DNA of 64,000 nucleotides from Crithidia sp. LVH-60A (Eukaryota > Euglenozoa > Kinetoplastea > Trypanosomatida > Trypanosomatidae). This document shows positions 55,567 to 64,000 of this stretch, piece after piece. A program made the translations under genes and the position numbers. The notes beneath the pieces are model-generated. The model did not search any database. It had not been told where the DNA came from and was given only the letters and a program-made list of their open reading frames with translations. Position 1 is the first letter of the stretch. Every line of letters starts with the position of its first letter. The stretch lies in assembly GCA_030078075.1 (NCBI GenBank), contig CP119672.1:744001-808000 (forward strand), in the 5' to 3' direction.

Positions 55567-55992
55567 CTAGTAGCAGCAGCAGCCGCAGCCGTTGCCGGTG
55601 TTCTTGTCGCTGCGGTAGTAGAAGCCCTGCGCGAGGCAGGTCACGGGGGCAAAGAGGCAGCCCATCTTCTGCTCCGCCGTGCACACAACGTACAGCATGC
55701 CGTCGTCGGCCTGCTTGCACGCGTCGTGCAGCTCGCCGAGCGTCGTCTCCGCCGCAACGGCGCAGCCGGCAACGGACAGCGCCACCGGCTTCTTCGCGCT
55801 GACGCCGCTCAGCCCGCGCACGCCGGCACCAAGCTGCGCAACCGTCGCGTCGCGCGGCAGCACGCTGAAGTGCACCTTGCCGCCCAGCGCGCTCTCCACC
55901 ACAACCGGCACGCCGCTCGCCTTCTCCGCCAGCAGGCTGGCGCACTTCGCCACGCGCTCCTCCACAGAGGTCGACGACACGTAGGCGGACAT
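55567..55992 (-). CDS. ATG8-like: g38: ATG8-like precursor, class E exemplar, 141 aa
   Basis: The core is identical to class D through Gly111. The 30-residue tail reads C-L-F-A-P-V-T-C-L-A-Q-G-F-Y-Y-R-S, then D-K-N-T-G-N-G and C-G-C-C-C-Y, with Cys at 112, 119, 136, 138, 139 and 140. The F-Y-Y-R-S part matches class C and the K-N-T-x-G-N part matches class D, so the tail itself looks composite. Stop TAG at 55567. Role as for g7. Confidence 0.85.
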   Translation of the reverse strand: MSAYVSSTSVEERVAKCASLLAEKASGVPVVVESALGGKVHFSVLPRDATVAQLGAGVRGLSGVSAKKPVALSVAGCAVAAETTLGELHDACKQADDGMLYVVCTAEQKMGCLFAPVTCLAQGFYYRSDKNTGNGCGCCCY

Positions 55993-56624
55993 GGTGCTTG
56001 AGAGAGCGGGTGTGTGTGTGTGTGGGATGATTTGGGGGTCGGGGGTGGGATTTGGGGCTCGGTGTGAGAGGACTGGCTGGGGTGTTGGCAGGGGGAGTGC
56101 GCAGAGAAGTCTTTGCGTCGCGCAAACGTGCAGTTGCCCGGAAGCGCACAGCGGTGCAACAGGGACGGCGTGTGTGTGTGTGGGCGGGAGAGGGAGTGAG
56201 AGAGAGAGAAACGGGAGGGGCGGAAGGGGGCAGAGAGGTGAGAGCAAACACACGGAGAAGACGCACCACACAAGCTGTGCCGCACTCCACAAGAGGGGGC
56301 ACAGTGGAAGCGCGTGGGGGACAAGCCGCAGTGCAGCCGCAGAAGGAGGAGCGTCCAGGCCGGGCCAACCGTCCCACCCGCGGAGGCACAGCACACCGCC
56401 CACGCGCACGGCAGACAACTCGCGCAGTCGTCGCCCATGCAGTCCACGCCACGACGCACAGGCGCGTGGCCCAGTCGGCCTTGCTCCCTTTCGCTATGTC
56501 TTTCGTCTGTTTCACATCATCAAGCACCGGCTGCTGGGGAACGGCGCGGCGCAGGGCACAACGCGGACACCTCTATCGAGTGTGTCCTCCGCTGTCGTGC
56601 CTCGCGGAGCACCGTCAGCGCCGC

Positions 56625-56674
56625 TGACGGGAGAGAAAGACCCGGAAAAAACGCCGCACACCCGCCCCCCCACA

Positions 56675-56706
<32 letters not shown>

Positions 56707-56889
56707 AAAAAAGGGGGGAAAAAGAGGGGGGAGGGGGGAGGGGGGGGGGGGGGAGGGGGAAAAGCCCAGAGGCAGCCACGCCCCCCACCCCCCCCCCCCC
56801 CCCACCGGCCCTAGGAAAACACGTTAAAGAGGGAGAGGAGGGGGGAAAACGGGGGAAAAAAAAAAAAAAAAAAAAGAAGAGGGGGGGAG

Positions 56890-56930
<41 letters not shown>

Positions 56931-56954
56931 TAAAAACCGGGTTAAAAGGGAAAG

Positions 56955-56991
<37 letters not shown>

Positions 56992-57182
56992 TTCCCTTTT
57001 TTTTTGTGAGAGTGAAAAAAAAAAACCCCCCTTGCGGGGCAGGAAAACAACGGGGCGGCCCCCAGAGGCCCCCCCCCCTTTTCGCACGCCCCCAGGGGAA
57101 GAAGAACAACCAAAACCCCCCGCCGGTTTTGGTGTTTTTGGGTGTTAGGAAAAAGCCCTGCGCGAGGCAGGTCACGGGGAAC
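56625..57182. other. Corrupted homopolymer-rich patch 4, overwriting the g39 tail
   Basis: Same nature as the other three. Words of the class E unit survive in order (c-c-c-a-g-a-g-g-c near 57060, g-t-g-t-t near 57132, c-c-c-t-g-c-g-c-g-a-g-g near 57157). Confidence 0.75.
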
Positions 57183-57512
57183 CATCTTCTGCTCCGCCGT
57201 GCACACAACGTACAGCATGCCGTCGTCGGCCTGCTTGCACGCGTCGTGCAGCTCGCCGAGCGTCGTCTCCGCCGCAACGGCGCAGCCGGCAACGGACAGC
57301 GCCACCGGCTTCTTCGCGCTGACGCCGCTCAGCCCGCGCACGCCGGCACCAAGCTGCGCAACCGTCGCGTCGCGCGGCAGCACGCTGAAGTGCACCTTGC
57401 CGCCCAGCGCGCTCTCCACCACAACCGGCACGCCGCTCGCCTTCTCCGCCAGCAGGCTGGCGCACTTCGCCACGCGCTCCTCCACAGAGGTCGACGACAC
57501 GTAGGCGGACAT
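57183..57512 (-). pseudogene. g39: ATG8-like core, tail lost in corrupted sequence
   Basis: The class D/E core reads cleanly through Met110. The next codon and the tail fall in damaged sequence (56625-57182), where parts of a class E tail can still be traced (c-c-c-t-g-c-g-c-g-a-g-g just beyond the core). The apparent lack of Gly111 is therefore not reliable. Spacing to g38 (1520 bp) fits a normal unit. Confidence 0.62.
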
Positions 57513-58624
57513 GGTGCTTGAGAGAGCGGGTGTGTGTGTGTGTGGGATGATTTGGGGGTCGGGGTGGGATTTGGGGCTCGGTGTGAGAGGACTGGCTGGG
57601 GTGTTGGCAGGGGGAGTGCGCAGAGAAGTCTTTGCGTCGCGCAAACGTGCAGTTGCCCGGAAGCGCACAGCGGTGCACCAGGGACGGCGTGTGTGTGTGT
57701 GTGGGCGGGAGAGGGAGTGAGAGAGAGAGAAACGGGAGGGGCGGAAGGAGGCAGAGAGGTGAGAGCAAACAGACGGAGAAGACGCACCACACAAGCTGTG
57801 CCGCACTCCACAAGAGGGGGCACAGTGGAAGCGCGTGGGGGACAAGCCGCAGTGCAGCCGCAGAAGGAGGAGCGTCCAGGCCGGGCCAACCGTCCCACCC
57901 GCGGAGGCACAGCACACCGCCCACGCGCACGGCAGACAACTCGCGCAGTCGTCGCCCATGCAGTCCACGCCACGACGCACAGGCGCGTGGCCCAGTCGGC
58001 CTTGCTCCCTTTCGCTATGTCTTTCGTCTGTTTCACATCATCAAGCACCGGCTGCTGGGGAACGGCGCGGCGCAGGGCACGACGCGGACACCTCTATCGA
58101 GTGTGTCCTCCGCTGTCGTGCCTCGCGGAGCACCGTCAGCGCCGTGACGGAGAGAAAGCACCGGATAAAGCTGCGCATCAGCGAGCCAACACAAAAAAAA
58201 AAAATAAACATGAAATGAGAGAAGAAAGGAGCCGAAAAGCCGGGGAGCAAGAGCGGGGCAGCGCGGACGGCGTGGCGGTAGGACACACGCCGCTGGTCAG
58301 TCCCGCGCACCACCGCTCCCGTCGACACCAGCGGTCTGTGCACACGTCGTTGATGCAGCGGAGGGCGTCAACGGCGGCTACAAGGAGAAAATAAAAAGGA
58401 CAGTGGGGGAGGGAGAGGAAACAAAGACAGCTGCAGAGAATAAAATGAGATGTGCACACCTGGCTGCAGAACGGGTAGAAGGAATATGAGAAAAAAAAAA
58501 GAATACCGGAACACGTTGGCTCCCTTCATTTCTTGAGCGTGATCGAGTCAGACACGCCGGTTCTTGCGGACGCGAACAGCTCGGGTTGCACGCCCAGAGG
58601 CGCCGCTCTTTTGGCACGTGACGC

Positions 58625-59050
58625 CTAGTAGCAGCAGCAGCCGCAGCCGTTGCCGGTGTTCTTGTCGCTGCGGTAGTAGAAGCCCTGCGCGAGGCAGGTC
58701 ACGGGGGCAAAGAGGCAGCCCATCTTCTGCTCCGCCGTGCACACAACGTACAGCATGCCGTCGTCGGCCTGCTTGCACGCGTCGTGCAGCTCGCCGAGCG
58801 TCGTCTCCGCCGCAACGGCGCAGCCGGCAACGGACAGCGCCACCGGCTTCTTCGCGCTGACGCCGCTCAGCCCGCGCACGCCGGCACCAAGCTGCGCAAC
58901 CGTCGCGTCGCGCGGCAGCACGCTGAAGTGCACCTTGCCGCCCAGCGCGCTCTCCACCACAACCGGCACGCCGCTCGCCTTCTCCGCCAGCAGGCTGGCG
59001 CACTTCGCCACGCGCTCCTCCACAGAGGTCGACGACACGTAGGCGGACAT
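58625..59050 (-). CDS. ATG8-like: g40: ATG8-like precursor, class E, 141 aa
   Basis: Protein identical to g38, complete. Unit length to g41 is 1536 bp. Confidence 0.85.
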   Translation of the reverse strand: MSAYVSSTSVEERVAKCASLLAEKASGVPVVVESALGGKVHFSVLPRDATVAQLGAGVRGLSGVSAKKPVALSVAGCAVAAETTLGELHDACKQADDGMLYVVCTAEQKMGCLFAPVTCLAQGFYYRSDKNTGNGCGCCCY

Positions 59051-60160
59051 GGTGCTTGAGAGAGCGGGTGTGTGTGTGTGTGGGATGATTTGGGGGTCGG
59101 GGTGGGATTTGGGGCTCGGTGTGAGAGGACTGGCTGGGGTGTTGGCAGGGGGAGTGCGCAGAGAAGTCTTTGCGTCGCGCAAACGTGCAGTTGCCCGGAA
59201 GCGCACAGCGGTGCACCAGGGACGGCGTGTGTGTGTGTGTGGGCGGGAGAGGGAGTGAGAGAGAGAGAAACGGGAGGGGCGGAAGGAGGCAGAGAGGTGA
59301 GAGCAAACACACGGAGAAGACGCACCACACAAGCTGTGCCGCACTCCACAAGAGGGGGCACAGTGGAAGCGCGTGGGGGACAAGCCGCAGTGCAGCCGCA
59401 GAAGGAGGAGCGTCCAGGCCGGGCCAACCGTCCCACCCGCGGAGGCACAGCACACCGCCCACGCGCACGGCAGACAACTCGCGCAGTCGTCGCCCATGCA
59501 GTCCACGCCACGACGCACAGGCGCGTGGCCCAGTCGGCCTTGCTCCCTTTCGCTATGTCTTTCGTCTGTTTCACATCATCAAGCACCGGCTGCTGGGGAA
59601 CGGCGCGGCGCAGGGCACGACGCGGACACCTCTATCGAGTGTGTCCTCCGCTGTCGTGCCTCGCGGAGCACCGTCAGCGCCGTGACGGAGAGAAAGCACC
59701 GGATAAAGCTGCGCATCAGCGAGCCAACACAAAAAAAAAAATAAACATGAAATGAGAGAAGAAAGAAGCCGAAAAGCCGGGGAGCAAGAGCGGGGCAGCG
59801 CGGACGGCGTGGCGGTAGGACACACGCCGCTGGTCAGTCCCGTGCACCACCGCTCCCGTCGACACCAGCGGTCTGTGCACACGTCGTTGATGCAGCGGAG
59901 GGCGTCAACGGCGGCTACAAGGAGAAAATAAAAAGGACAGTGGGGGAGGGAGAGGAAACAAAGACAGCTGCAGAGAATAAAATGAGATGTGCACACCTGG
60001 CTGCAGAGCGGGTAGAAGGAATATGAGAAAAAAAAAGAATACCGGAACACGTTGGCTCCCTTCATTTCTTGAGCGTGATCGAGTCAGACACGCCGGTTCT
60101 TGCGGACGCGAACAGCTCGGGTTGCACGCCCAGAGGCGCCGCTCTTTTGGCACGTGACGC
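59051..60160 (-). other. Class E spacer (exemplar)
   Basis: Non-coding, about 1.11 kb, close to the class D spacer but with class-specific marks: an A-run in a-c-a-c-a-a-a-a near 59730, g-t-a-g-a-a-g-g-a-a-t-a-t-g-a-g near 60011, and c-t-t-t-t-g-g-c-a-c-g-t-g beside the next stop. Equivalent stretches are 55993-57182 (part corrupted), 57513-58624, 60587-61700, 62127-63243 and 63671-64000. Confidence 0.7.
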
Positions 60161-60586
60161 CTAGTAGCAGCAGCAGCCGCAGCCGTTGCCGGTGTTCTTG
60201 TCGCTGCGGTAGTAGAAGCCCTGCGCGAGGCAGGTCACGGGGGCAAAGAGGCAGCCCATCTTCTGCTCCGCCGTGCACACAACGTACAGCATGCCGTCGT
60301 CGGCCTGCTTGCACGCGTCGTGCAGCTCGCCGAGCGTCGTCTCCGCCGCAACGGCGCAGCCGGCAACGGACAGCGCCACCGGCTTCTTCGCGCTGACGCC
60401 GCTCAGCCCGCGCACGCCGGCACCAAGCTGCGCAACCGTCGCGTCGCGCGGCAGCACGCTGAAGTGCACCTTGCCGCCCAGCGCGCTCTCCACCACAACC
60501 GGCACGCCGCTCGCCTTCTCCGCCAGCAGGCTGGCGCACTTCGCCACGCGCTCCTCCACAGAGGTCGACGACACGTAGGCGGACAT
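60161..60586 (-). CDS. ATG8-like: g41: ATG8-like precursor, class E, 141 aa
   Basis: Protein identical to g38. The 5' spacer shares the g-c-a-a-a-c-a-g-a-c-g-g variant with that of g39. Confidence 0.85.
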   Translation of the reverse strand: MSAYVSSTSVEERVAKCASLLAEKASGVPVVVESALGGKVHFSVLPRDATVAQLGAGVRGLSGVSAKKPVALSVAGCAVAAETTLGELHDACKQADDGMLYVVCTAEQKMGCLFAPVTCLAQGFYYRSDKNTGNGCGCCCY

Positions 60587-61700
60587 GGTGCTTGAGAGAG
60601 CGGGTGTGTGTGTGTGTGGGATGATTTGGGGGTCGGGGTGGGATTTGGGGCTCGGTGTGAGAGGACTGGCTGGGGTGTTGGCAGGGGGAGTGCGCAGAGA
60701 AGTCTTTGCGTCGCGCAAACGTGCAGTTGCCCGGAAGCGCACAGCGGTGCACCAGGGACGGCGTGTGTGTGTGTGTGGGCGGGAGAGGGAGTGAGAGAGA
60801 GAGAAACGGGAGGGGCGGAAGGGGGCAGAGAGGTGAGAGCAAACAGACGGAGAAGACGCACCACACAAGCTGTGCCGCACTCCACAAGAGGGGGGCACAG
60901 TGGAAGCGCGTGGGGGACAAGCCGCAGTGCAGCCGCAGAAGGAGGAGCGTCCAGGCCGGGCCAACCGTCCCACCCGCGGAGGCACAGCACACCGCCCACG
61001 CGCACGGCAGACAACTCGCGCAGTCGTCGCCCATGCAGTCCACGCCACGACGCACAGGCGCGTGGCCCAGTCGGCCTTGCTCCCTTTCGCTATGTCTTTC
61101 GTCTGTTTCACATCATCAAGCACCGGCTGCTGGGGAACGGCGCGGCGCAGGGCACGACGCGGACACCTCTATCGAGTGTGTCCTCCGCTGTCGTGCCTCG
61201 CGGAGCACCGTCAGCGCCGTGACGGAGAGAAAGCACCGGATAAAGCTGCGCATCAGCGAGCCAACACAAAAAAAAAAAAATAAACATGAAATGAGAGAAG
61301 AAAGGAGCCGAAAAGCCGGGGAGCGAGAGCGGGGCAGCGCGGACGGCGTGGCGGTAGGACACACGCCGCTGGTCAGTCCCGCGCACCACCGCTCCCGTCG
61401 ACACCAGCGGTCTGTGCACACGTCGTTGATGCAGCGGAGGGCGTCAACGGCGGCTACAAGGAGAAAATAAAAAGGACAGTGGGGGAGGGAGAGGAAACAA
61501 AGACAGCTGCAGAGAATAAAATGAGATGTGCACACCTGGCTGCAGAACGGGTAGAAGGAATATGAGAAAAAAAAAAGAATACCGGAACACGTTGGCTCCC
61601 TTCATTTCTTGAGCGTGATCGAGTCAGACACGCCGGTTCTTGCGGACGCGAACAGCTCGGGTTGCACGCCCAGAGGCGCCGCTCTTTTGGCACGTGACGC

Positions 61701-62126
61701 CTAGTAGCAGCAGCAGCCGCAGCCGTTGCCGGTGTTCTTGTCGCTGCGGTAGTAGAAGCCCTGCGCGAGGCAGGTCACGGGGGCAAAGAGGCAGCCCATC
61801 TTCTGCTCCGCCGTGCACACAACGTACAGCATGCCGTCGTCGGCCTGCTTGCACGCGTCGTGCAGCTCGCCGAGCGTCGTCTCCGCCGCAACGGCGCAGC
61901 CGGCAACGGACAGCGCCACCGGCTTCTTCGCGCTGACGCCGCTCAGCCCGCGCACGCCGGCACCAAGCTGCGCAACCGTCGCGTCGCGCGGCAGCACGCT
62001 GAAGTGCACCTTGCCGCCCAGCGCGCTCTCCACCACAACCGGCACGCCGCTCGCCTTCTCCGCCAGCAGGCTGGCGCACTTCGCCACGCGCTCCTCCACA
62101 GAGGTCGACGACACGTAGGCGGACAT
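61701..62126 (-). CDS. ATG8-like: g42: ATG8-like precursor, class E, 141 aa
   Basis: Protein identical to g38, complete. The g-t run beside the start codon is interrupted by one A. Confidence 0.85.
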   Translation of the reverse strand: MSAYVSSTSVEERVAKCASLLAEKASGVPVVVESALGGKVHFSVLPRDATVAQLGAGVRGLSGVSAKKPVALSVAGCAVAAETTLGELHDACKQADDGMLYVVCTAEQKMGCLFAPVTCLAQGFYYRSDKNTGNGCGCCCY

Positions 62127-63243
62127 GGTGCTTGAGAGAGCGGGTGTGTGTGTGTGTATGTGGGATGATTTGGGGGTCGGGGTGGGATTTGGGGCTCGGT
62201 GTGAGAGGACTGGCTGGGGTGTTGGCAGGGGGAGTGCGCAGAGAAGTCTTTGCGTCGCGCAAACGTGCAGTTGCCCGGAAGCGCACAGCGGTGCACCAGG
62301 GACGGCGTGTGTGTGTGTGTGGGCGGGAGAGGGAGAGAGAGAGAGAGAAACGGGAGGGGCGGAAGGGGGCAGAGAGGTGAGAGCAAACACACGGAGAAGA
62401 CGCACCACACAAGCTGTGCCGCACTCCACAAGAGGGGGCACAGTGGAAGCGCGTGGGGGACAAGCCGCAGTGCAGCCGCAGAAGGAGGAGCGTCCAGGCC
62501 GGGCCAACCGTCCCACCCGCGGAGGCACAGCACACCGCCCACGCGCACGGCAGACAACTCGCGCAGTCGTCGCCCATGCAGTCCACGCCACGACGCACAG
62601 GCGCGTGGCCCAGTCGGCCTTGCTCCCTTTCGCTATGTCTTTCGTCTGTTTCACATCATCAAGCACCGGCTGCTGGGGAACGGCGCGGCGCAGGGCACGA
62701 CGCGGACACCTCTATCGAGTGTGTCCTCCGCTGTCGTGCCTCGCGGAGCACCGTCAGCGCCGTGACGGAGAGAAAGCACCGGATAAAGCTGCGCATCAGC
62801 GAGCCAACACAAAAAAAAAAAATAAACACGAAATGAGAGAAGAAAGAAGCCGAAAAGCCGGGGAGCAAGAGCGGGGCAGCGCGGACGGCGTGGCGGTAGG
62901 ACACACGCCGCTGGTCAGTCCCGCGCACCACCGCTCCCGTCGACACCAGCGGTCTGTGCACACGTCGTTGATGCAGCGGAGGGCGTCAACGGCGGCTACA
63001 AGGAGAAAATAAAAAGGACAGTGGGGGAGGGAGAGGAAACAAAGACAGCTGCAGAGAATAAAATGAGATGTGCACACCCGGCTGCAGAACGGGTAGAAGG
63101 AATATGAGAAAAAAAAAAAGAATACCGGAACACGTTGGCTCCCTTCATTTCTTGAGCGTGATCGAGTCAGACACGCCGGTTCTTGCGGACGCGAACAGCT
63201 CGGGTTGCACGCCCAGAGGCGCCGCTCTTTTGGCACGTGACGC

Positions 63244-63670
63244 CTAGTAGCAGCAGCAGCCGCAGCCGTTGCCGGTGTTCTTGTCGCTGCGGTAGTAGAA
63301 GCCCTGCGCGAGGCAGGTCACGGGGGGCAAAGAGGCAGCCCATCTTCTGCTCCGCCGTGCACACAACGTACAGCATGCCGTCGTCGGCCTGCTTGCACGC
63401 GTCGTGCAGCTCGCCGAGCGTCGTCTCCGCCGCAACGGCGCAGCCGGCAACGGACAGCGCCACCGGCTTCTTCGCGCTGACGCCGCTCAGCCCGCGCACG
63501 CCGGCACCAAGCTGCGCAACCGTCGCGTCGCGCGGCAGCACGCTGAAGTGCACCTTGCCGCCCAGCGCGCTCTCCACCACAACCGGCACGCCGCTCGCCT
63601 TCTCCGCCAGCAGGCTGGCGCACTTCGCCACGCGCTCCTCCACAGAGGTCGACGACACGTAGGCGGACAT
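63244..63670 (-). CDS. ATG8-like: g43: ATG8-like precursor, class E, tail frameshifted in a G-run
   Basis: Intact core and Gly111, then one extra G in the run at 63322-63327 shifts the frame after C-L-F-A-P. The actual frame stops at 63167 after 167 residues. The coordinates follow the homologous stop at 63244. The homopolymer setting makes a sequencing error a strong alternative. Confidence 0.75.
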
Positions 63671-64000
63671 GGTGCTTGAGAGAGCGGGTGTGTGTGTGTG
63701 TGGGATGATTTGGGGGTCGGGGTGGGATTTGGGGCTCGGTGTGAGAGGACTGGCTGGGGTGTTGGCAGGGGGAGTGCGCAGAGAAGTCTTTGCGTCGCGC
63801 AAACGTGCAGTTGCCCGGAAGCGCACAGCGGTGCACCAGGGACGGCGTGTGTGTGTGTGGGCGGGAGAGGGAGTGAGAGAGAGAAAGAGAGAAACGGGAG
63901 GGGCGGAAGGGGGCAGAGAGGTGAGAGCAAACACACGGAGAAGACGCACCACACAAGCTGTGCCGCACTCCACAAGAGGGGGCACAGTGGAAGCGCGTGG

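Larger units (their letters stand above)
20015..64000. repeat. Class D/E tandem array, ~1.54 kb units
   Basis: 28 measured start-to-start spacings are all between 1520 and 1551 bp, from g15 (20446) to g43 (63670). Core coding sequence is essentially invariant. Variation sits in the tail, in G-runs and in the GT and GA microsatellites. The window ends inside the g43 5' spacer, so the array continues. Confidence 0.92.

Noticed and set aside
57183-57512. g39 as a second copy lacking the cleavage glycine
   Set aside because: The missing codon lies at the edge of corrupted sequence, unlike the clean G111C of g24.
63167-63670. 167-residue g43 protein as a genuine new tail type
   Set aside because: It depends on one extra G in a six-G run. 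The five-G sister copies keep the class E tail.
1-64000. CRISPR-like or satellite DNA interpretation of the regular repeats
   Set aside because: The unit is 1.3-1.7 kb with one conserved gene each, which is a gene array and not short repeats with spacers.

Overview
The window is one large head-to-tail gene array. Every gene I can support lies on the minus strand, and all 43 copies (g1-g43, numbered by increasing coordinate) encode one small protein family. The family is a divergent ATG8-like (ubiquitin-fold autophagy modifier) precursor. It has a core of 110-111 residues ending at an invariant glycine and a short C-terminal tail of 11-32 residues after it. The match to ATG8 runs through the whole core: an N-terminal basic/acidic helix, a V-P-V-V-V-E strand, an F-x-V-L-P-x-D-x-T-V strand/turn, V-S-A-K-K-x-V-A-L-x-V, T-L-G-E-L-H-D-A, and D-D-G-M-L-Y-V running into x-M-G.

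Organism: most likely a trypanosomatid of the Leishmania/Leptomonas/Crithidia group. The sequence is GC-rich and intronless, with one unbroken coding direction. Each gene is preceded on the coding strand by long pyrimidine tracts and a candidate spliced-leader acceptor AG. Multi-copy ATG8-like families (ATG8A/B/C) beside a canonical ATG8 are established knowledge for Leishmania major. The species is not determined.

Layout. 1-10191: nine class A genes in ~1.30 kb units; the core is nearly invariant but at least five different tails occur. 10192-10445: AT-richer DNA found nowhere else in the window. 10446-20014: g9 to g14, with class B (g10, g12, g14) and class C (g11, g13) alternating as a ~3.2 kb two-gene higher-order repeat. 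20015-55150: class D in ~1.545 kb units, with a Cys-rich tail ending C-G-C-G-C-G-C-Y; g17 carries a C-type tail and 3' flank. 55567-64000: class E, with a related tail ending C-G-C-C-C-Y. The array runs off both ends of the window.

Three patterns stand out. Variation and reading-frame breaks are concentrated in the tail after the glycine, while cores are kept intact. Core modules are shuffled between classes, which points to gene conversion. One copy (g24) has lost the glycine (G111C). Four patches of homopolymer-rich sequence (4661-5086, 11725-11918, 24376-24880, 56625-57182) look like corrupted versions of the normal repeat, so the exact copy number and g18/g39 should not be trusted. No RNA gene, transposon, CRISPR array or unrelated protein-coding gene was recognised.
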